Made by a program: the position numbers and the translations under genes | Assembly (NCBI RefSeq): GCF_000257395.1 | Contig: NZ_AJGC01000001.1 | Coordinates: 620,001 to 684,000 of the forward strand | Length of the DNA: 64,000 bases | Origin: Rickettsiella massiliensis 20B | GTDB taxonomy: Bacteria; Pseudomonadota; Gammaproteobacteria; Diplorickettsiales; Diplorickettsiaceae | Direction: 5' to 3' | Notes under the pieces: generated by a model | What the model was told of the DNA's origin: nothing | The model's input: the letters and a program-made list of their open reading frames with translations, nothing else | Database searches by the model: none | Shown: in pieces, positions 1 through 10,668 of the stretch | Layout of the letters: each line of letters begins with the position of its first letter | Position numbering within the stretch: position 1 is the stretch's first letter

Positions 1-2
1 CG

Positions 3-458
3 GCTTTTCTTTATTACACCGTTCAAGCATTGATTCAACAAAATGAAAATGAACAAGCGGAGAAGCTTGCACGCACCCTCTTAAAAAAAGAATGGTTTCC
101 CCCATTAGTTCAACTCTATGGTCAAATTGAAAGTATTCGTCCACATCATCAATTAGTCGCAGCAGAAAAATGGTTAAAGAAACATCCACATGACTCGACT
201 CTTTTAATCAGCCTCGGCCGTATTTGTCAACGTTTACAACTTTGGGGTAAAGCACGAGATTATCTAGAAACTAGCTTAATCTATTCCCCTGAAACCGCAG
301 AAAGTTATCAAGCGCTCGGTGAGTTATTCGAAACCTTAGGCCAACCTCTTGAGGCATTGAACTATTTTAAAAAAGCATTATCTGCGAAAAATACGCTCGG
401 TTCGCCTGTAACCAAACAAACCGCTACTTATTTATTACACACAAAAGATCATTTATAG
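3..458 (+). CDS. hemY: HemY-like TPR protein, C-terminal part (cut by window edge)
   Basis: The reading frame is open from the first bases of the window and ends at TAA 456-458, so only the last ~150 codons are present. The protein shows helical tetratricopeptide-like units, for example 'LLISLGRICQRLQLWGKARD' followed by a second TPR-like unit with 'ALGELFETLGQPLEALNYF'. This is the C-terminal layout of HemY, an inner-membrane protein whose cytoplasmic or periplasmic TPR domain is associated with late haem synthesis. The TTG at 30 is not the real start. In gammaproteobacteria hemY usually follows hemC-hemD-hemX; here hemC lies 16 kb away, so the operon is split. A generic TPR protein is the alternative. 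Confidence 0.7.
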   Translation, partial: AFLYYTVQALIQQNENEQAEKLARTLLKKEWFPPLVQLYGQIESIRPHHQLVAAEKWLKKHPHDSTLLISLGRICQRLQLWGKARDYLETSLIYSPETAESYQALGELFETLGQPLEALNYFKKALSAKNTLGSPVTKQTATYLLHTKDHL

Positions 459-693
459 ACAATAACCATTATTATGATAAAAAATAAAAAACGATAGAAC
501 GTTTTTGTATAGTAAGCAGACATCTTGGTTTTTTAATAAATCGTTTATTTTTTAGCTTTTTAATAAGGTATTTTCCTATATCCTAGACAAGCTCACCACT
601 TTTTATAGCTTACGATAGAAAATAACCTTGATCATTTATTCCTGAGCAAGATAGAATATTAGAGGCATAAAATAATAATACAAGGGATTGGAG

Positions 694-1473
694 ATGCAAA
701 GAAAAAGTGACCAGTGGAATCCCACTATCTACCATCAGTGTTCACAAATGCAGTTTGCCGTAGCGAAACAATTCATCAATCAATCATTGTTTTCAGGTAC
801 AGAACAAGCGCTTGATATCGGTTGTGGGGACGGAAAAACTTCCTTGTATTTAGCTAAAAAAGTGGCGCAAGGTCGCTTGCTGGCGATTGACCGTTCAGCA
901 AAGATGATTGAATTTTCCAAAAAACACTATCAACATAAAAATTTATCTTACCAACTTATGGACGCTCAATACTTAAGTCTTATCGATTGTTTTGACGTCA
1001 TCACAAGTTTCTTCTGTTTACCGTGGATTCAAAACAAACAAGACACGTTTCATAATATGGCTCGTTGTTTACGGCCGAAAGGGAAAATTTTATTGATCAC
1101 CACTTTTTTTTCTGAACAACAAAAAGCATTAATTTACCAAATTATAAAAAAACCCTATTGGCGACCTTATTTTCGTAATCACCCTGACCCATTCGATCGG
1201 CTCAATGATCTCAATTACGCTTACTATGCTTTTTGTTCTGGAATCCAACTGACTTCGTCAGTTAAAGAAGCCATCCAGTATACATTTCCCGACCCAGAAA
1301 CCTTAAAAAAATTTTTTACGCTGCTTATTCCACATACTCATTATCTAGAAGAAACAGCCAAACAACAGGCGTTCGTTGAAGATATTTATAAAAGCTACCA
1401 ACAAATTTGTACGTGTAATGGTAATACGATCGATTTTAAAATAATTAAAATGATTGGTTATAAAGACCATTAA
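694..1473 (+). CDS. Class I SAM-dependent methyltransferase
   Basis: The 259-residue protein has the Rossmann-type methyltransferase motif I 'ALDIGCGDGKT' near residue 40, an acidic ribose-binding residue in 'LLAIDRSAKMIEF', motif II-like 'YQLMDAQYLSL' and a post-motif 'FDVITSFFCLPWIQNKQ'. I chose ATG 694 because AAGGG lies 7-8 bases upstream; an in-frame TTG at 688 would leave no ribosome site. The substrate is unknown. The phrase VITSFFCLPWIQN recalls the family that includes insect juvenile-hormone acid methyltransferases, but a ubiquinone/biotin-type small-molecule methyltransferase is equally possible. It converges with pyrC, whose end is only 15 bases away. The 235 bases upstream are AT-rich and hold no gene that I can see. 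Confidence 0.75.
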   Translation: MQRKSDQWNPTIYHQCSQMQFAVAKQFINQSLFSGTEQALDIGCGDGKTSLYLAKKVAQGRLLAIDRSAKMIEFSKKHYQHKNLSYQLMDAQYLSLIDCFDVITSFFCLPWIQNKQDTFHNMARCLRPKGKILLITTFFSEQQKALIYQIIKKPYWRPYFRNHPDPFDRLNDLNYAYYAFCSGIQLTSSVKEAIQYTFPDPETLKKFFTLLIPHTHYLEETAKQQAFVEDIYKSYQQICTCNGNTIDFKIIKMIGYKDH

Positions 1474-1488
1474 TTTTCTATAAGTTAT

Positions 1489-2713
1489 TTACAGTGTTGC
1501 TAAATCATAAAGCCGATTTTTTAAAATCGTGTAAACAGGCCAGCCTTGTAATCGTCTTCCGGCAAAGGGCGACCAATGACATTTTGTTTTGAGATTTTTT
1601 TCTTCTACCGTACGACATGCTGTTAAGTCAACCAGCACCGCATCCTGATTCGGTACTAAACGAAAAATAGATTCTGCCCGTTTACAAGTCAGATTGACAA
1701 TATTTTCTAAAGACAATAAATTTTGATGGGCCGCATTGAGTAATAAAGCCAATGTAGTTTCAATCCCGGGTACTCCCGAAGGACATTGTCCATAGGGTTG
1801 TGCTTTTTCTTCGGGGGTATGTGGGGCATGATCCGAGCCAATGGTATCAATCACTCCTTCTTTGATAGCTTGAAATAAGGCTTGTTGATGTTTTATCGCG
1901 CGTAACGGGGGATTCATCAGCGCTTTTCCTTGTAAGGTTTCATAATCGGTTAGCGTCAAAAAAAGATGATGTGGTGTCGTTTCTGCAAAAACAGGCAATC
2001 CTTCCGCTTTTGCCTGAGCGATCAGTTCAATCTCTTGCTGTGTACTGACATGTAAAATATAAAGACGCGTTCGATATTTTCGTACTAATTGAATGGCTTT
2101 TTTTACAGCTAACATCGCAGCCGTTTCATCACGACAAGCAGAATGTACCGCATAAGGTTGCGGCAACGGATACTTCTGCGCATTTTGTTGTAACCGCTGC
2201 TCATCTTCAGCATGCACCGCAACCAATAAATCCTGTTCTGCAGCGATTTTAAAAATCGCTGCTAAGCTCTCATCGTCATCAATCACCAAGCCACCCGTAC
2301 TACAACCCATAAAAGACTTTAATGCCCACTACTTGGTTCTGAACACGCGCAATTTCCGTAAACTGTTGTTTGTCTGCACCAAAGAATAATTGATAACGTA
2401 AAGGAATACCCACGGTTTGCAACTGTTGATCGATAAGTGCTTTTTTTTCAGCTAAGGCTTGTGCTGTAACCGTAGGAGGAAGGGTATTGGGCATATCAAA
2501 TACCGTGGTATATCCACCTTTAATGCTGGCTTGTGCCGCCGTCGTCCAATCTTCCTTATATTCAAGACCTGGGGTTCTAAAATGAACATGCGGATCGATT
2601 AAACCGGGCAGTTTGAGCAAATGACCAACGTCTAAAGAGAACGATTGCTCACTCAGAATTTCCCAATCTTCAGCTGGACCTGTTATTGTTCGCACATTAT
2701 TCAGTTTTATCAT
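1489..2713 (-). CDS. pyrC: Dihydroorotase PyrC, split by one frameshift
   Basis: Dihydroorotase cyclises carbamoyl-aspartate to dihydroorotate, the third step of UMP synthesis. The N-terminal part carries the zinc-binding 'DPHVHFRTPG' and 'FDMPNT'; the C-terminal part carries 'HAEDE', 'ETTPHHLFLT' and the metal ligand region 'IGSDHAPHT'. These are signatures of the multifunctional-complex (CAD/AllB-like) type of dihydroorotase, not of the short E. coli type. The frame breaks at about 2305-2309: the gene strand reads GTCTTTTATGGG, where removing one T restores KVFMGCSTGG. ATG 2713 overlaps the pyrI stop as ATGA, so the two genes are translationally coupled. Apart from the extra T the protein (about 408 residues) is complete, so a sequencing error is likely. 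Confidence 0.9.
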
Positions 2714-3168
2714 AAATAATTTTTAACCAATTGATCGCGCTCAAAACGTCTTTCACAATAGACACAAGACAGCATCACCGTTTTTAATGCACTTTCTACT
2801 TGAAACGCAGTTTGACCTTCACCATGACTAATGCAATTGTTATTTGGACAAATAAAAATACCATGAATTCGCTTAGGCAACTGACAGCGAACTTTTTTAC
2901 TAATCTTAAAATTTTCAATGTAGTTAAGCGTCGCTTCTGGCGCAAAAATACTGACCTGATGAAATTCTTCTTCAGTGAGGAGACGATTTTCAATTTTAAT
3001 TAAATCTTTGAGCGTCAAACGTTGACTCGCCAAATTCAAACCTAGCGTAATACGTTGTTGATCACTGACCACGTGTAACAAGCGCATAATTTTTAGCGCT
3101 TGTCCGGCAGGAATATGGTCGAGAACCATTCCCTGGTTAATCGCTAAAACCAGTCGTTGTTGAATCAT
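2710..3168 (-). CDS. pyrI: Aspartate carbamoyltransferase regulatory chain PyrI
   Basis: PyrI binds CTP/ATP and gives allosteric control to the PyrB catalytic trimers. The 152-residue protein has the N-terminal nucleotide-binding domain ('GMVLDHIPAGQALKI', 'RITLGLNLAS', 'KDLIKIEN') and a C-terminal zinc domain with four cysteines in 'CPNNNC' and 'CVYC'. The start is ATG 3168: a GAGG lies six bases upstream and overlaps the pyrB stop codon; longer in-frame extension reads the end of pyrB in a wrong frame. It sits between pyrB (7-base gap) and pyrC (4-base overlap), an operon order known from gammaproteobacteria. The gene is intact, unlike both neighbours. Confidence 0.95.
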   Translation of the reverse strand: MIQQRLVLAINQGMVLDHIPAGQALKIMRLLHVVSDQQRITLGLNLASQRLTLKDLIKIENRLLTEEEFHQVSIFAPEATLNYIENFKISKKVRCQLPKRIHGIFICPNNNCISHGEGQTAFQVESALKTVMLSCVYCERRFERDQLVKNYL

Positions 3169-3175
3169 AAATACC

Positions 3176-4116
3176 TCAAGAAAGTAAAGTCGCACCAATT
3201 TCTGGTTTAAGAAGGAGGGTAAGCAATGCCTGACGCACATATAATGCGTTTTCTACCTGCTGAAAATAAGCAGCATAAGGCGTGCTATCAATCGCCTTAT
3301 CGAGTTCACCGGCACGTGGCAAAGGATGCAGGATTTTTTAAATGAGGCGGCGCGGCTTCGAGCTGTCTTGCTTGCAAAATAAACTGTTTTTCCAACAGCT
3401 CTTGTTCATTATTATGAAAACGTTCTTGCTGCAACCGTGTCATATACAATATATCGATTTTTGGGAATCACTTCAGCGAGATCACGGTGATAAGAAAAAC
3501 GAATCCCTTGATGTTTGAGTTCATCACTGAGATCCTCGGGCAAAGTTAATAAAGAGGGGGCAATAAAATAAAATCGACAATTAAACCGAGCACACGCTTG
3601 GATCAGTGAATGTACAGTACGTCCGTACTTTAAATCCCCGACAATGGCTATCGCCCGTTCAGTTAAGCGTGATTGTGTTTCTTCGATCGTCAACAAATCT
3701 GCTAACGCTTGGGTGGGATGTTGATTCGCGCCGTCGCCAGCATTAATCACAGGATGCTGCGCTACTTCTGCAGCGAGTCGCGCCGCGCCTTCTCGAGGAT
3801 GGCGAACAATCAATAAATCCGCATACGTATCAATCGTTTTGATGGTATCACTGAACGTTTCGCCTTTGGTCATCGATAAACTTTCTGCATTAGCAAAGCC
3901 AATGACCTTGGCCTCTAAGCGCAGTGCGGCACTTTCGAACGATAAGCGCGTCCGGGTAGAAGGTTCAAAAAAACAATGGGCAATAATTTTATTCGCTAAG
4001 GAAACCTTAAGCGATTTCTTTTTAAATTGTGCCGCCAAATCGAGGATAGTCCGGATTTGAGAAAGAGAAAGATCGGCTATCGAAAGCATATCGCGCTGAA
4101 AGAGCGTTGTGGACAT
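3176..4116 (-). CDS. pyrB: Aspartate carbamoyltransferase catalytic chain PyrB, two frameshifts
   Basis: PyrB condenses carbamoyl phosphate with aspartate. The protein shows the carbamoyl-phosphate loop '[11 protein letters not shown]', the 'HPREGAA' region and '[12 protein letters not shown]'. The first frame ends at 3412, but the C-terminus is readable after removing one A from a run of five near 3459-3463 (restoring [14 protein letters not shown]) and one A from a run of six near 3336-3341 (restoring [14 protein letters not shown]). The repaired protein is about 312 residues, the normal length, and ends at TGA 3176. This stop codon is part of the GAGG ribosome site of pyrI. Both lesions are in homopolymers, so the gene is probably intact in the cell. 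Confidence 0.92.
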
Positions 4117-4343
4117 AACGATTTATTCACCCTAGTCGATGGAAAGAGAACTTAATACACGCCACATGGACGAGTATGAGCGTTGGCTTGACCTATTCCA
4201 ATAGATAGTTGATTCGCTATCCTAAAAAAAACCAAAGTGGAATAAACACTTTATCCAGTGATAAAGCCGCGGCGCCCAATTATGCAACAATTCACTTTGC
4301 TTTTCTAGCCCGAGTATTGATAGTTCGCAATTTCAAATGTAGC
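4117..4343. other. Intergenic region upstream of pyrB
   Basis: This 227-base stretch separates the pyrB start from the end of the unknown gene at 4344. It must hold the pyrBIC promoter if the operon is transcribed on its own. I found no clear sigma-70 boxes, leader peptide or attenuator hairpin of the enterobacterial pyrBI kind. Confidence 0.4.
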
Positions 4344-5123
4344 CTACCGCGATAAAGAAACTCCACGACTAGAAGAAAAAACATCCCTTAGAGGCTGCTC
4401 CTTTTCATATTTATCTAGCAATTGATGAAGCACTTTATGATTGACAAGATACACCTCTCTATTTTCATCCCTGTCCGTAACTTCTTGATTCTCATAAATT
4501 TCTTCTATTGCGTGAGGAGCTATACGTAATAATTGATTAATTGCCCTCTCATCATCCTTCAACCAAGATTTAATCATCAGTGTTGAAATGTAAAATTGAA
4601 AATTTGTACAGCAATTTAAATAAGTAATCGCTGAGTCAGCAAGTAATTTTTTTTCCGCTAAGAAAGAAATTACCATTAACAAGGAATTTAGATCTTTAAA
4701 ATCTATTTCTAGCATTTTTTTATGTATTACATTAAAGGCTCTAAAATTAAGCTGTCCTGCATCTTTCAAAATATAAGTAATTTGGTTAATGTAGTCTAGA
4801 TAAGATTTTTTTTGCTTGGTAGATTGACCTTCCTCCTTAGATTTATCCTTCTTTTCAAGCTCTTCAAGTAAGGTAAAACATAAAGCGAGCTGTTGCCCGT
4901 TAAAGCACTTAACGCTTAAAATCTTGTCAAGTACAGATAAAAAAATTCGGCTCTTTTTATCTATTTCGTTGCTTCGATCTATCCCTGCGTTCGTAAAAGA
5001 AGATTTAATTATAATCTTAATGGCTATAAGTTCAATTTCTTTATATTTGTCATTCGGTTTAAAAAAACGAAATAACTTATGGAACCAAGGACTATAGCGA
5101 AGACTTAGATTAGGTTTTGGCAT
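4344..5123 (-). CDS. Hypothetical helical protein, lineage-specific
   Basis: I do not recognise this 259-residue protein. It begins with a basic segment ('PWFHKLFRFFKPNDKYKEI'), has a strongly charged Lys/Glu-rich middle (residues ~90-110) and is predicted to be mostly helical by its heptad-like leucine spacing. No signal peptide or membrane segment is visible. Its base composition is more AT-rich than the pyr genes around it. The size, lack of family and helical style resemble secreted effector candidates of Legionellales, but no translocation signal can be proven from sequence. The frame is intact with ATG at 5123. Confidence 0.6.
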   Translation of the reverse strand: MPKPNLSLRYSPWFHKLFRFFKPNDKYKEIELIAIKIIIKSSFTNAGIDRSNEIDKKSRIFLSVLDKILSVKCFNGQQLALCFTLLEELEKKDKSKEEGQSTKQKKSYLDYINQITYILKDAGQLNFRAFNVIHKKMLEIDFKDLNSLLMVISFLAEKKLLADSAITYLNCCTNFQFYISTLMIKSWLKDDERAINQLLRIAPHAIEEIYENQEVTDRDENREVYLVNHKVLHQLLDKYEKEQPLRDVFSSSRGVSLSR

Positions 5124-5571
5124 AAAAAACTCAAAAAAATTAGTGCAAGAAGTTTACAATTAGATATTACATATTGTAAATATCTAATTTAAATATTATT
5201 TATTACTTTGAAGCAGAATTACTTCTATTAAGAGTGGGTACGTTTCTAACGTGTTAACTCGTTATACTCTCCGTCAGGATGAGCACCGCCCTAAACATCG
5301 GAACCATTTTGTCCTATCTTGTGATAAGATAACGAAAATTTTTTATTTAATTAAAAATGTTTCAGTGAAATTTTTACCTTGTACTCTGTTCCACTTAATT
5401 AAGTCATAGCGCTTTCTGAACAAGATTTTACCCTTCTCAAAACGTGAGAAACACCACCTAGATACGAAATGAAATATAGTGTGACACTAATAAAAAAATT
5501 TATTTTTATGTAAAATTTATTTATAAAAATTTACTTTTTATTTTTTAAACCTGTGCTCGCTTAAGGATAGC
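5124..5571. other. AT-rich intergenic region
   Basis: About 450 bases contain stop codons in all frames and no RNA gene that I could recognise. It lies between two divergently oriented genes (the unknown minus-strand gene and the plus-strand exporter relic) and so should contain their promoters. A/T runs dominate from 5330 onwards. Confidence 0.4.
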
Positions 5572-7339
5572 GCTTAGGTTCAAAAAGATTTGGCGCGCAG
5601 CGGTTTTTACAGCTCACGCACTGCACTCAATGTCTACACAGATTATTGCTCAATTGAGTGGTGTTTTTTTAGTGACTTTAGCTAATATTGGCGCGAACGT
5701 AAGTTTAACCTTATTTTTGCAAACTCTTTACCCTCTCTATCCATCGCTTCGCTTGATCCAGTCACATTAATTACGGTCGCCGGTGGGCTTACATTCATCA
5801 TTTCATTAGAACCGTTCGGGTTGATTTATCGGCATTTATTGCGGATAAATCAACCCGTAAAGTGCTTATCGGATCGATCAGTATCAAGAAGATCATTTTC
5901 TAAAATCGTATACATTTTCTGGCCATTTTCATAATCTGTTAGTCATTACGAAAACGTTCATTACTTTGGAAATCGCGATCGAGAAATAAATCGTTTTAAT
6001 CGGGTAGTGAATCATTTTGGGCAGAGTGTCGCCGCTGCGTTGCAAAGTATTGAAAATTATTCACTCTTACAAACCTTGGTCATGGGCATCAGTTTGAGCA
6101 CATTAATCATCGTATTTGGCAATGATTTATTGATTGAGAAAACACTGCCAATGGCTACGCTACCTTTTATTGGATTATATCTTTATCCATTACCGATTCT
6201 CTTTAATAAACTGCCGACGGCGATCGCCGATTTGCAAACCGCTGCAGTCAATATCGAAAAAGTCCGTGATTTTTTAAATCAAACATCTGAGATTGTCGAA
6301 TTAAAATATGCTTTGCCGTTATTTGTCCCACAACACGCGGCAACCATTAAATTTAGGAATGTAAGTTTTTGCTATCAAGATACGGTCATTCTTGGTAATG
6401 TTTCTTTTGTTGTACCCGCGGAAACATTATTTGCGATTATCGGCGCGAGCGGGATCGGTAAATCAAGCTTAATTAAATTGCTGTTACGCTTTATCGAAGT
6501 CAATCAAGGCACAATTTTAATTAATATCACCAAGATATCCGCCAAGTTTCGCTCAAATCACTGCGCCACGCCTTCGCCATTGTGCCGCAAACACCGATAT
6601 TGGAAAATAGTTCAGTCGAACAAAATGTAAGTTATGCTAATTTCCGCGCAACAAAACGAGAAGTACTGGCCGCGATGCATCTTGCTGGACTCGATGATCT
6701 TGATCCACAAAAACTCTGTGGGGAAGGGGGAAATAAACTTTCCGGGGGACAAAAACAGCGGGTAGCGATTGCGCGGGCGTTGATTCGCAATCAATCCTCC
6801 ATCCTTTTTTATGACGAAGCCACTTCGGGATTAGATCCCGCTTTAGAGCGAGAAATACAAATTAAATTAGATGAAATCTCTATCGGACGAACCACGCTGA
6901 TAATTACTGATCGTTTACATACTGTCGTCAATGCGGATCAAATTATTTATTTAGAAAACGGGCGGATTGCTGAACAAGGTAACTATCAAGAATTAATGGC
7001 GCGCCCGGCTGGGCGCTTTAAACAACAAATGCGCGCGCAATGCGCCAGTTTAGGGATTAACCTTGATCAAATACGTCCACAACCACGCGTCAAACAACCC
7101 GCTTTCGTTCCTGCTAACACCGATCAGAGAGCACTTCTTCTGCACAAAGAACCATTTATCGAAGCACCTATTTCTTGACACCGAACTCCTCAGTTGAACT
7201 CGCTGCGAATGATCCACCGTCAACAAGTTACGCCTGGCCAATCATCAATAGCGACATCGATCCGACGCAAGATACCGAGTATAGTACTGAAGATGATAAG
7301 CTCTCAAACACTTCACGCCCTACCGCTTCTTATCGCTAA
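5572..7339 (+). pseudogene. ABC exporter (membrane domain + ATPase), degraded
   Basis: Pieces of one ABC exporter half-transporter can be read in several frames. An N-terminal membrane fragment ('QIIAQLSGVFLVTLANIGAN') starts near 5600, changes frame near 5740 ('DPVTLITVAGGLTFIISLEP') and again before 5960 ('RDREINRFNRVVNHFGQS'). The ATPase follows with Walker A 'GASGIGKSS' near 6450, a frame change near 6528, then 'IVPQTPILENSSVEQN', signature 'LSGGQKQR', Walker B 'ILFYDEATSGLDP' and a changed H-loop (ITDRLHT). The tail changes frame again near 7180 and stops at 7337-7339. At least four frame changes plus a shortened membrane domain indicate a dead gene. It converges with carB, three bases away. 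Confidence 0.75.
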
Positions 7340-7342
7340 ATG

Positions 7343-10300
7343 CTAATTATGCGGGAGAGTTAACGTCTCCTTGAGTGGGACTATCGTCGTAGTACTCCGT
7401 GACCGAACGAGTTCATGCCAAGAATCCACAGAGAGCTTCTTATCCCAGAGATGAACCAAACCTTGTAAAAATACTTGTGCAATCTGTGCATTCGTCACCA
7501 AAGGAATATGATGATCAATCGCTAAACGGCGAATGAGAAATCCATCGGTTTGTTGTAACCCGGTTGTGGAGCTTGGAATGTTAATAATCACCGCTACTTC
7601 CTTGTGCGTAATCAATTCCCGAATATTTGGATGACGCGATTCACTAGTTTTATTGACAAAATAAGAAGCGACGCCGTGCTGACTTAAAAAATGATGTGTA
7701 CCCGCAGTACTATAAATCCACCAGTTTTTTTCCTCTAACTGTTTTATCCACGGTAATAATTTTGCTTTACAGGGATCGGCGAGACTCAATAAAATTCTTT
7801 TTTCAGTAATTTTTTGATCGGTCGCTAACCACGCTTTATAAAACGCTTCGACTAAGTTATCGGCAATGCACGCCACTTCACCTGTCGAAGCCATTTCAAC
7901 CTGTGCCACGGGATTCGCACCTTTTAAACGACTATAGGAAAATTGTGCCGCTTTTACACCGACATAATCTAATTCTAAGGTTTCATACGCGATGGCTTGA
8001 TGACGATTAAGGAGCACTTCAGTCGCGATTTCAATTAAATTGTAGCCCGTCACTTTTGAAGCAAACGGAAACGAACGTGATGCACGAAGATTACATTCAA
8101 TCACCTGAATATCATTATTTTTAGCAATAAATTGAATATTAAACGGGCCGGTAATCTGTAAAACGTTGACGATCTGACGCGCAATTTTCTTCGTACGACG
8201 AATCGTTTCCAAATACAATTTTTGTGGCGGTAAAACCACCGTGGCATCACCGGAGTGCACGCCAGCATTTTCAATATGCTCAGAAATTGCTTGAATGACG
8301 ATACGACCCCGTTGGGCAATGCCATCGATTTCTAATTCCTTGGCTTCTTCGACAAATTTTGAAATCACCACCGGGTATTCTTGGGAAACACGCGCCGCGA
8401 CTTGCAGATGTTTATCGAGCGATTGCGCATCATACACTACGTTCATAGCAGAACCGGAGAGAATATAAGAAGGACGAATCAGCACGGGGAAACCCACTTG
8501 TTGGGCAAATGCTTTCGCACTCGGTAAATCGGTAATCCGTTGCCAAGCCGGCTGATCAATCTGTAAGCGATTGAGCAGCGCAGAAAATTTTTCGCGATTC
8601 TCAGCCATATCAATGGATTGAGGATCCGTTCCCAATAACGGAACCGGCTTGTGCAAGCGGTACGGCCAGATTATTCGCGATTTGTCCACCAACAGAAACA
8701 ATTAAACCTTTTGGCTGTTCAAATTCAGCGATATCACACACCCGTTCAAACGTCAGCGGCTCAAAATAAAGACGATCGGATTCGTCATAATCGGTCGAAA
8801 CCGTTTCTGGATTGGAATTAATAATAATCGCCACTTCACCTAAACGACGCAGCGTACGGGCCGTATTCACTGCACACCAATCAAACTCCACAGAAGATCC
8901 AATCGCATACGGTCCAGAACCCAACACAACGATGGGTCGAGCCGCGGTTGGAACGCTATCATGCTCTGCCGCGTGATAAGTGAGATACAGATAATTCGTT
9001 TGTGCAGCAAACTCGCCCGCCAAGGTATCAATTTGTTTCACATATGGAATAATGCCATGTATTAAACGTTGTTGACGAATCGCTTGTTCGTCGGTTTGTT
9101 GTAATGCAGCGAGTCTCGTATCGGAAAAACCGCATTTTTTTGCTTGTCTGAGCAGATCAGGGGTTAATGGTTCTTGTTCTATTTTTTGTTCCAACTGCGC
9201 AATCGCTTGAATATGCGCTAAAAACCAGGGATTAATTTGCGAAAGCGCATGCGCTCGGGCCAAATCGCCCCCGTGTTTAAAAAACGTGTATAACGCAAAG
9301 AGACGTCGATCGGTGGCACAATGAATTTCTTTTTCAAAATCTGCGATCGTATCCGGGTAATCACTCAGACATGAAGCCCCAATATTGAGTATTCCTACCG
9401 CTTTTTGCAGCGCTTCCGGAAAAGAACGACCGATCGCCATCACTTCACCGACACTTTTCATTTCGGTGCCAATGGTGCGATCCGCCGCTTTGAATTTTTG
9501 GATATCCCAACGCGGTATTTTTACAACTAAGTAGTCAAGTGCCGGCTCAAAGTAAGCGCACGTCACTTGTGTCACACTATTTTTGATTTCGTGTAAACGA
9601 TAACCGAGTGCTAACTTCGCAGCAATAAAGGCTAAGGGATACCCCGTCGCCTTCGAAGCTAAGGCACTGGATCGCGAAAGTCGCGCATTCATTTCAATGA
9701 CACGGTAATCGCCATTCGCTGGATTCACTGCGAATTGAACATTACATTCACCGACAATCTGGAATTGCTCCGCTATCTTCAGTGCAATGCCCCGCAATAA
9801 TTGATGCTGTTCGTTTGTCAAGGTTTGTGCAGGCGCGACCACAATACTTTCACCGGTATGAATGCCCATCGGATCCAAGTTTTCCATATTACAAATGGCC
9901 AAACTATTGCCTGATTGGTCACGCACAATTTCATACTCATATTCTTGCCAACCCAATAAGTATTCTTCAATTAACGCTTGTGGTACAGCCGTCAAACTCG
10001 CTTGGGCGCGCTGCTTTAACATTGCTTGATCAGTTATTTTCCCCGAACCGAGGCCACCTAACGAAAATCCAGAGCGCAGCATAATCGGATAACCGATCGT
10101 TTCCGCCGCAGTAATAGCTTGTTCTACCGTAGTCACCGCGACACTTCGTGGTGTTTTAATGGCAATTTGCTCAAGCTGCGCTTTAAATTGATCGCGATCT
10201 TCGGATTGACGAATCGAAGCAATGGTTGTCCCTAACACTTGCACACCGTGCTGTAGTAACACACCGGCTTCTTCTAACTGTAAGCCGAGATTTAAAGCAG

Positions 10301-10604
10301 TTTGCCCACCAAAACCCAGTAATAACGCATCGGGTTTTTCTTTTCTAATAATTTGTTCGACCGTCTCAAAATTGAGTGGCTGAAGATAAACTTCATCAGC
10401 AAGATGTTCATCCGTTTGTACCGTCGCAATATTAGGATTAATCAAAACCGTGCGAATATTCTCTTCTTTAAGCGCTTTTATCGCTTGTGAACCGGAATAA
10501 TCAAATTCTCCAGCTTGTCCAATGCGTAATCCTCCAGACCCAAGAATGAGGACACAACATGGTCGATACCGTTCTGTGGTTTGTTGCATAAAGTGAGTGA
10601 TCAT
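7343..10604 (-). CDS. carB: Carbamoyl-phosphate synthase large chain, eukaryote/Bacteroidetes type, one frameshift
   Basis: CarB makes carbamoyl phosphate from bicarbonate, glutamine-derived ammonia and two ATP. Two ATP-grasp halves are visible: the first with 'ILGSGGLRIGQAGEFDYSGS', 'NMENLDPMGIHTGESI' and 'NARLSRSSALASKATGYP', the second with 'RPSYILSGSAMNV', 'ENAGVHSGDAT' and 'ECNLRASRSFPFASK', then a C-terminal MGS-like allosteric domain. These variants match the CAD and Bacteroidetes forms better than E. coli CarB (GAGPIVIGQACEFDYSG, VNPRAARTVPF). The frame changes near 8637-8640 between 'LAVPLAQAG' and 'PLLGTDPQSIDMAENRE', a net +1 or -2 event. Repaired length is about 1087 residues, as expected. 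ATG 10604 follows carA by 64 bases. Confidence 0.92.
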
Positions 10605-10668
10605 AGTTTCGTTTGTTCGCGTCTAGCATTAGAAAAAAGTATTAAGTCGGTCACGTGATGTAATTTCT

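Noticed and set aside
2800-3003. Open frames on both strands inside pyrI
   Set aside because: They are out of frame with the clear PyrI protein, have no ribosome site and no family resemblance.
5330-5570. Possible replication origin because of strong AT bias
   Set aside because: No DnaA-box cluster and no dnaA, gidA or parAB nearby.
9782-10084. 100-codon frame on the plus strand opposite carB
   Set aside because: It is antisense to a conserved ATP-grasp domain and has no features of a real protein.
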